From the NCBI RefSeq assembly GCF_030253575.1, contig NC_080567.1, forward strand, positions 29,586,501-29,650,500: a stretch of 64,000 nt of DNA, given 5' to 3'. This document shows, one piece after another, positions 47,439 to 64,000 of this stretch. A program made the translations under genes and the position numbers. Every line of letters begins with the position of its first letter. The first letter of the stretch is position 1. Under the pieces are notes generated by a model. That model made no database searches and was not told where the DNA came from. It saw only the letters and a program-made list of their open reading frames with translations. Origin of the DNA: Rhododendron vialii (Eukaryota > Streptophyta > Magnoliopsida > Ericales > Ericaceae).

Positions 47439-50400
47439 ATGGCTTGCATTTCCGCTAACATTGGGACTTCAGTAAGAATTTTTGATAGTCACTGCCACAG
47501 TTCATTGAGCCGTTTTGTGGGCATTCATTGCCGGTGTATCTTCAGAAATTCGTTGTCAGTTTTCTATGGCGGTGCACTTCGTTCGAACTCTGTGTATCAT
47601 CATGGCACTCGGGATGATCCCCTCTTCAATGGCTATCGATCCTTCTCTGCAGCCTTCAGCAGCATTTCTTCTGATAACGGCATGGCAGGTAAGGAGAAGA
47701 GACCCTTTCCTTTAACTTCTACCCCCTCTTGTTTGGTTGATCAAAAGCACGGTAAAGGCGAGAAAATCCAAGCAACATTCATAGATTGCTAATGGTAGAA
47801 TCATTGTCCTTTGGTTTTGTTTTTCCTCTAGTTTTCTTTAACTTTAGAAACCAAATCGCAGTATTGTCATAGACCCATTTGTCTGTGGTATTGGTCATAT
47901 TCTTTTGATGGAGTACCCTCAGTTTCGTAAGTTCCAAGTTGACATTAAAAGGAAGACGTGAAGGTAATTCAGTGTGTATATCATGATGGACTCTTGAATT
48001 TGTGGACTTCAAACTGATTCCCAAGAAAATGCATTTGCTCATGAAGTTTTGTGGGAACCTTTGTACAGGGAGAAAAAAATTCGTGTCGAAAATAAAGAGA
48101 GCTTTAAAATCCAAGTATTGGCTGAAAAACTTGAATAAATATGGACTTTTGAATACAGCTTGATTTAATAATGGATAAGATAAAATAAAATAAAAATAAG
48201 AAGTTGAGGATGAAGATAGGAAGTACTCAACAAGTAAAACTTGCTTAATCATACAACAATAAAAATATGTGTGATATTGCTTTAAAGTATGGGTAAGATC
48301 TGGACAACCATTCTAATGAAGGTGCTCATATTACTAATTATGAGGTGTTTTACCATATTTGTCTAATGCCTATCTAATTGTCCATCTCTTTTCAACTAAT
48401 TTTTTCAGAAGAAAGGGTGGTGGTGTTGATTATTGGTGGAGGGGGAAGAGAACATGCTATTTGTCATGCCTTGAAGAGGTCTCCCTCTTGCGATGCGATC
48501 TTTTGTGCACCGGGAAATGCTGGGATTTCCAATGCAGGGGATGCTACGTGCATCTCAGATCTTGACATATTAGATAGCTTGGCTGTGATTTCCTTCTGTC
48601 AAAAATGGGGTGTGGGACTTGTCGTGGTTGGACCAGAAGCTCCACTTGTTGCAGGTCTTGCAAATGACTTAGTTAAGGCTGGAATTCCTACTTTTGGCCC
48701 TTCATCTGAGGCTGCTGCTTTGGAAGGTTCCAAGACTTTCATGAAGAATTTGTGTGACAAGTATGGAATTCCCACTGCTAAGGTTGTCCATTTTTTTGAT
48801 AATGTTTGTTGCTACCTCCATTTACTTTTTTTTTTCCCTTGCAAGGATATATTCACAATTGATATCTTATCGGTTCTTATTATACGGTCAATACCACTTT
48901 TGCCACAAAAGTGACATCATTGGGTCGCTGAGTATGCAGGTGTCAGAATGAATTAGTTCACATGCAAGTCAACAATAAGATTGATCTGGTATCCTTATTG
49001 TGTTTGAAATTTTGCTATCTGACAAAGGGGAAAAGGACGTTTATAATTGGATTGTTACAAGTAATCTTGGTCTCTACTAAATTACATGTCACAGTTGTAG
49101 TGGTCAGTGATCACAACATATTGTTTAAAGGGTAATAATGTGTCTCAGTTTTGATCAACATACGATTTTGCCTCTAAGATTTATGTGAGTTATTTGTATT
49201 GGGAGAGTTGGAAAGTCTAACTTCATTGATTGATTTGGAGCAGTATCAAACTTTTACAAATCCATCTGCTGCAAAGAAGTATATAAAAGCCCAAGGTGCA
49301 CCAATTGTCATCAAGGCAGATGGATTGGCTGCTGGAAAAGGAGTTATTGTTGCCATGACATTGGACGAGGCTTATGAAGCTGTCGACTCAATGCTTGTAA
49401 AAGGTGTTTTCGGATCTGCCGGTTGCCGTGTAGTTGTTGAGGAGTTTTTGGAGGGTGAGGAAGCTTCATTCTTTGCTCTGGTGGATGGAGAGAATGCCAT
49501 ACCTTTAGAATCTGCTCAGGACCATAAACGAGTCGGGGACGGTGACACGGGGCCCAATACTGGTGGAATGGGAGCATACTCTCCAGCACCTATCTTAACA
49601 AAAGAACTCCAATCTTTGGTAATGGAATCTATAATTCTTCCTACCGTAAAAGGCATGTCAGAAGAGGGGTGCAAATTTGTTGGGGTCCTGTATGCTGGAC
49701 TCATGATTGAAAAGAAATCTGGATTGCCTAAGCTAATAGAGTACAATGTGCGGTTTGGAGATCCAGAGTGCCAGGTGAGTAAATTATCTAATTGGCATTA
49801 TAATGATTTTGTGATTAAAATGCTGTTAACCTGTTGCCTAGTTCTTTGAAACTTGCCAAGGGTTGAATCTTCTTGTATATATAACTTCCAGTTCATTTCT
49901 AATGTTGATGATTGTGTGTGTCATCCCATTTCACCTTTGACTATTGTTTTGGTTAAGAAGCCCTTCTCGGTCCTACTTTGACTCTCTACAAAATGATCCA
50001 CTGCCACCATAACAACTTTCTTTTCTGCAACAAAACTGTTGGTGCACCACCTCCATAACCATTAACCACCTTCTTCAGCTGTTGACTAAGCAAAGTATCT
50101 TTCTTTCTTTTTTGTTTTGTTTTGGTTTCTTAGGAAAAGATTGGTGTAGAAGGGTTGGCGAGGACGGTGTAGTATAACATGACTAAGTTCCACTAGATGA
50201 TGCGTGAAATTGAATACAATGCTGTGCGCTTTTCACAAGGTTTTAAAAATGAATTTTTGAGGCTTCATGTAGGAGCCACTGTTTGGAGCATTTTGTGTCT
50301 ACGGGAAAAGTATTCAACATAGAATTCATTATGATAGTCATGAAACATTGGCATTTTTTTGGGTACAACTGTTGGAATTATCCAATTGGACAGAACATAA

Positions 50401-50860
50401 GTTAATCCTTGTTTTAAACAAATGTTGCACGTTTAATGCTGTGCAGGTGTTAATGGTCCGTTTGGAATCTGATTTGGCACGAGTTCTTCTAGCAGCTTGT
50501 CGGGGTGAACTCAGTGGTGTATCTTTGAACTGGTCCTCAGGTTCTGCCATGGTGGTAGTCATGGCAAGCAATGGCTACCCTGGGAGCTACGAAAAGGGGA
50601 CTGTGATTAGAAATCTTGAGGAAGCAGAACAAGTCCCATCTGTTAAGGTATTTCATGCTGGAACTGCCCTCGACTCAGATGGCAACTTCATTGCCACTGG
50701 AGGACGTGTGCTTGGTGTCACAGCCAAGGGAAAAGACCTTGAAGAGGCACGGGAGAGAGCTTACCAAGCGGTCGAGCAAATAAATTGGCAAGGTGGGTTC
50801 TACCGCGGAGATATTGGTTGGAGGGCACTTCCCCATAAACGATCTTCTGCGAAATCATGA
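47439..50860 (+). CDS. PUR2: Phosphoribosylamine-glycine ligase (GARS), plastid-targeted, 4 exons
   Basis: Exons: 47439-47688, 48409-48782, 49244-49774 and 50447-50860, coding 522 residues. Residues 1-80 are a Ser/Arg-rich transit peptide. The mature enzyme opens with [17 protein letters not shown] (from residue 89), the GARS N-domain glycine loop. The ATP-grasp domain holds [38 protein letters not shown] and [12 protein letters not shown], the last with the metal-binding Glu and Asn. The C-domain ends at [13 protein letters not shown]. The enzyme converts phosphoribosylamine, glycine and ATP to GAR, the second step of de novo purine synthesis, which in plants is in plastids. It is monofunctional, unlike the animal trifunctional protein. 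All exons are open. The sequence at the stop codon is repeated downstream. Confidence 0.96.
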
Positions 50861-51245
50861 AGTATTGTTTGTGTTGTTTTTTTTTTTTTTTTTTTTGGGT
50901 TTCGTCTATTTAGGGAATGAAATGAATCAAGGGCGATCCCATTTAAGAACCAAAGGTTTTGTATCGGGAGGAATAGATGAAATTTGGTTTGACGAAATGG
51001 AGAAAAATTGTGGCGCTGCATATCGTTTTAGGGCACTTCCCTGGAAAGGCAGAAAAAGTATCCCACAAAATCATGAAGGCGTTTTCATTTTCTACCGTTT
51101 AGGGAGAGAAGCGAATCTAGGCGTGTCCCATTTGGAAGCCGAAGGTTGTGTATCGGGAGGGATACATGAAATTTTGTTGTTGAGTCTGGTTGGAAATGGA
51201 GAAATGTCTTCACTGCGATGGCGCTTTCTGGTTTTCTCATGTTTG
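50820..51245 (+). repeat. About 200-bp tandem duplication spanning the GARS stop region and 3' UTR
   Basis: Unit 1 (from about 50820) begins at AGGGCACTTCC, covers the last 13 GARS codons and the stop, then TTTAGGGAATGAAATGAATC, GTATCGGGAGGAATAGATGAA and GAAATGGAGAAA. Unit 2 begins at 51030 with the same AGGGCACTTCC and continues with ATCATGAAG, GTTTAGGGAGAGAAGCGAATC, GTATCGGGAGGGATACATGAA and GAAATGGAGAAA. Offsets of 208, 189 and 199 bp reflect the T-run and small indels. The copies are diverged. The second lies in the 3' UTR and has lost the coding frame. Confidence 0.75.
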
Positions 51246-51460
51246 AATTTTGACGGAAATTGGTGCAACCCTTGTTTCCAGTGGGAGGCTCTTTGTAAGT
51301 CAAAGATGATTGTGTGTTTGTGCAACTGAAATAACTTAGCTTTCACCCTTTACTCCTTGCCATGCCTGAACTGCATTTGGACTACCATCCCGTACCCGAG
51401 CCTTATGCCTTTCAACTGTCCTTAACGGCCCATCTACATGCAACTCATCCGATCTTTGTG

Positions 51461-51573
51461 GGGAAAATGATGGCCAATGATGTGTTTTGATAATTAATAC
51501 TTGTCAATGACATTTTCAGTATGTCATTGGCGGGTGTTAATTATCAAAACACGTCCTTGACCGTTATATTCCC
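51461..51573. mobile_element. Mutator-like MITE, copy B
   Basis: A 113-bp foldback starts GGGAAAATGATGGCC and ends CCGTTATATTCCC. Both arms contain GTGTTTTGATAATTAA, as in copy A at 46310. Flanks ATCTTTGTG (51452-51460) and ATCTTGGTG (51574-51582) match at 8 of 9 positions, an ageing 9-bp target-site duplication. There is no coding sequence. Confidence 0.8.
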
Positions 51574-51685
51574 ATCTTGGTGTACATCTCCGATCCATTT
51601 TACTCGACCCAATCTCACACCCAGTTCAATCCACTCACAGTTTCTATCCAAATACCAAATTCGGATGCTATACCCCCTCTACTAG

Positions 51686-51948
51686 AAGTTTTTGGGTGCC
51701 AGGCATGTATCATACACATGGTACCCGTTGGCAATCTTACCGTCCGAACGTATTTTGACAATCTAAATTTTAGAAAGAGAAAAAGATGAGAAAGAGCGGC
51801 AAGGGTGAGGGAAAAAGAGAGAAACCACTCTCTCTCCTCTCTTTTTTTCTCTTTCAAATCCGAATTTCAAACCATCCAAAACACATTTAGACGGTTGAGA
51901 TCTCCGTCGAGTATCACCACTTGGTACTCGCTCCGCACGCAAAAATTT
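51686..51948. mobile_element. Putative MITE in the promoter region of Hsp70 copy 1
   Basis: AGTTTTTGGGTGCCAGGCAT at the left pairs imperfectly with CGCACGCAAAAATTT at the right, and internal GGTACC / GGTACTCG blocks are also inverted. Related sequence (CGAGTATCAC...GGTACTC...CCCAAAAATTT) sits upstream of copy 2 and ends at 58342. No clean target-site duplication was found, so the boundaries are approximate. Confidence 0.4.
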
Positions 51949-52033
51949 CGCCCCCCAAACAAACAAACCGATTCATGACCCAAATGAAAACCGGATTCCA
52001 GGTCATCCAAAAAGGCTCAAACCCAAAAGATCT

Positions 52034-52053
52034 TTCTAGAATCGACCACGTGG
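52034..52053 (+). promoter_or_regulatory. HSE core and G-box upstream of Hsp70 copy 1
   Basis: TTCTAGAA (52034-52041) is a tail-to-tail heat-shock-element core, and CCACGTGG (52046-52053) is a perfect palindromic G-box. They lie about 290-310 bp upstream of the start codon. A TATA-like TCTATAA is at 52154-52160 and a (CT)n tract at 52071-52096. Motifs are seen; regulation is inferred. Confidence 0.5.
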
Positions 52054-52342
52054 CACCACCTAACCCTTTACTCTCTCTCTCTCTCTCTCTCTCTCTCCTA
52101 AAACCCTCCTCTCTCCACTTATCTCCTCCAACCTCTCGAAGATTCCCCCGCCATCTATAACACCAAACACCTTCCTCTCCCAACAAAATCTAACTTCTCA
52201 CACAACTCTCTCTCTCTCTCCACAATTCTCTCTCTACACGTACGCACACTCACAAGTACGGAGAGAAATTACTGTTAGATACTCCCGCAGCTTTAATTTT
52301 CTAGGTCTACGATTCGATTTTGTACACAGAGGGAAGAAGGAA

Positions 52343-56872
<4,530 letters not shown>

Positions 56873-58378
56873 GAAAATGTGAAAAGTTAGTATGAAGGGT
56901 TAGCAATTTTTTTCCCCACTTCCAGTTTTGTTTCCAACTAGATGATTATTTAATGACGGTTTTTTGGGATTTTTTCAGGACTCTTATTGTACTAGATTAT
57001 TGGGAAAATTTTAAATTTTTAGTTGAGGATTAAATGTGTCTTTGGTTTCTGTAATTTTGTAAGTTGAAATTTTCATTTTATCTGTCTTTGGTTGATACCC
57101 ATGAGAGCCACCCTTTGCGTGCTCTTTGATTGTTTTCTTAATGAACGGAGAATTAGAGCCAACAATGAATTTCTGCTTAAGGTGCGTTTGATTATTATGA
57201 AGAAAATTATGGAGTATTATAAAGAGAAAATGAGAGAAAGTAAAGTAAGAGAAAAGAAAGTGAATTTTTTTAAATTTTTTTTATGCGTTTGATAAAAATA
57301 TAAAAATTTAAAGAATTTTGCTAGTAGAAAGTGCTATTTATATACTAAGCTAATTTTTCTTTAACATGCATTGTGGATCCTGAGAGGAAGGGGATTGTGG
57401 ACAAATATGCGTAGTGCATCCCATGCTCCATAGACATTGAATAATATTTCCCAAATAATGCATGTATGTTTATTTTTTTTAGATCGGCAAGAATGCATGT
57501 ATGTTTCGCGGGAGAATCTTCAAACCACCTCCGTCTTCGGAGTTCTTCCTCCTAAACCCTACTCTCTATATTTCGTGAACGACATAAACGGATAAACCCT
57601 ACCTTCTTTACTCTACGAATATATATATACAAGTGGGTGCCCGGCTCGATCGTCCCAATACAATATAGTGTTAGTTACCGTTTTGAGATGTTTTCTATTT
57701 GATAATAATGCAATATTTATATAGAAATACGTTACCTAAAAAGTGAGGAGAAAGGAGAAAGATTTCTTAGGATTTTATATATGGAAAGGAAATGATCTAA
57801 TTGTGATTTTTCTGTTCGCATGCGCATACACATATATTTGATCTGACCGTGATTTCTCCTCTGCGTCGATCTTCTTCTTCGATCGATATTCTTCTAGTTT
57901 GATTTTGTTGACGTGAAATGAAAGGAAAAGGAGACCCAACAATTTTTCAACCCGTTGACCCGTCCTTATTTAACCCGTGAGATTCACTTTGTTTTCGTGG
58001 CCGTTGGATATCTTATAAAAGAAGTCTACATTTGACAAAAACAAAAATAATACTCACACAACCGTTGGTTTTGGTTTTGGTTGGTAACAAAACAAAGATG
58101 CTGTACATTTTAGTTTTGGTTTTAGCCGGTATCACGTGGTGTCCTTCCGGTGCATCCGGGTCGTCCATTTGTTTTAGACGGCTCGGATTTGGAGAAAAAA
58201 GAAGAAGAGAGAGTGTTGGGATGAAAGGAAAGAGTGTGTTTCAATCTGGACCGTCCAATACACTTTGAAACGGCCTGAATGTGTTGCTCGAGTATCACAT
58301 TTCGGCTAGGTGACATGGTACTCACGAGACACCCAAAAATTTATCATTAGGACTCTGGCCTCGTTTCAAAACACCTTT
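56873..58378. other. Spacer between the Hsp70 copies
   Basis: Holds the copy-1 3' UTR and an AT-rich segment around 57180-57310 whose ends (GTGCGTTTGATTATTATG and TTTATGCGTTTGATAAAAAT) suggest a degraded small element. From about 58130 there is promoter sequence resembling that of copy 1. No additional gene was seen. Confidence 0.5.
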
Positions 58379-58494
58379 ATTTACATAAGTATATAATTTT
58401 TTAATTCAAAATTATCTTCTTAAAAAATAAATAACTTACGTAAGTATATAATTTTTTAATTCGAAATTACCATCTTAAAAAATAAATACTTATT
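58379..58494. repeat. 58-bp tandem duplication upstream of Hsp70 copy 2
   Basis: Two adjacent near-identical units share AAGTATATAATTTTTTAATT and CTTAAAAAATAAAT. They are AT-rich and lie just upstream of the TATA region. Confidence 0.85.
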
Positions 58495-58523
58495 TTTCCT
58501 TTAGGAACAGGACCCCCTCTCTC

Positions 58524-58531
58524 TATATATA
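58524..58531 (+). promoter_or_regulatory. TATA box of Hsp70 copy 2
   Basis: TATATATA lies in a CTCTCTATATATACAGACAC context about 115 bp upstream of the start codon at 58645, a plausible core promoter. A CACGTG core lies further upstream near 58134-58139. Confidence 0.5.
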
Positions 58532-58644
58532 CAGACACATGCATATAGATGCTTTCCTTCTTTCCTTCCAAGCTCTGAGTAAAAATTGATTCTTTTTACA
58601 AGGTCTTCAATTCGAGTTTGGTTTATATATTGGGAGAGAGGGAA

Positions 58645-63682
<5,038 letters not shown>

Positions 63683-64000
63683 GTATGGTTTCTCAAATAG
63701 TGTATACTGTCGAATCCTTACCGTTATTGATAGTTGCTAGTCTGAGTGGCTTTTTCGGCCATTGCAGAAAGAGGGGCTTGTGCTGAGAGAGATTTTTTCT
63801 TAACTAGTGATACTATACTAGATGGTCTATTCTTAATGCATGTCGGACACGGATAAGGGTACGGGATTCATATCTGACATGTTTAGTTGGCTAATTACCC
63901 AGGAAGTTTGTGCTTTAGGCTCAATGTTGATCATTCGAGTACAGACCGTAAGCCATTGAAAACACGTTAAACTTATGCAGCCTTCATACATGTTATATAC

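Noticed and set aside
47779-48252. 157-codon minus-strand frame in GARS intron 1
   Set aside because: AT-rich intron sequence giving Phe/Ser/Leu-rich translation; no conserved motif.
50793-51329. 178-codon frame downstream of GARS
   Set aside because: It begins out of frame inside the last GARS exon and runs through the duplicated 3' region; no family resemblance.

Overview
This window is a stretch of plant nuclear chromosome. Every gene is split by GT-AG introns with AT-rich interiors. Several proteins carry chloroplast transit peptides, and the gene families are plant-specific forms (RABA2 Rab GTPase, group I OPR, plastid Hsc70, plastid purine-pathway GARS). Compact genes, modest introns and the types of transposon suggest a eudicot, but the sequence alone does not fix order or genus. 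Seven complete protein-coding genes and one gene running off the right edge could be reconstructed exon by exon. Exon lengths sum to a multiple of three in all seven complete genes, and the seven visible exons of the eighth gene also join in frame.

Layout. Minus strand: a RABA2-type small GTPase (2195-4968, 2 exons) and a cytosolic-type 12-oxophytodienoate reductase (8675-12821, 5 exons). Plus strand: translation elongation factor eEF1B-gamma (18186-23649, 7 exons), the nonsense-mediated-decay factor UPF3 (25854-33249, 12 exons), a CRTISO-like FAD oxidoreductase (37157-43382, 9 exons), phosphoribosylamine-glycine ligase/GARS (47439-50860, 4 exons), and a tandem pair of stromal Hsp70 genes (52343-56872, complete, 8 exons; 58645 to beyond 63682, seven matching exons visible). 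These are unrelated housekeeping genes and not a pathway cluster. The only local family is the Hsp70 pair, which shares exon structure and promoter sequence.

Between and inside the genes is a dense set of small transposons whose boundaries and target-site duplications can be read directly. They include a 2.4-kb solo LTR in UPF3 intron 9 (TSD TTGGC), a hAT element nested in a Tourist-like MITE next to a second Tourist MITE (15.7-17.3 kb), a hAT element with CAGGGCCGGCC ends carrying a tRNA-like A/B-box segment (44.9 kb), two members of a 9-bp-TSD Mutator-like MITE family either side of GARS, a truncated LINE/SINE tail in a CRTISO-like intron, and a roughly 1-kb poly(A) retroposon in the second Hsp70 gene. 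Simple repeats, mostly (CT)n in 5' leaders, are frequent.

No previously undescribed biological system is evident. The points most worth checking are the second Hsp70 copy, whose last exon (the C-terminal lid) is not where its sister gene has it and which has changes at conserved ATPase positions; a tandem duplication that includes the GARS stop region; a strong splice donor just after the UPF3 stop codon; and the nested transposon structures.
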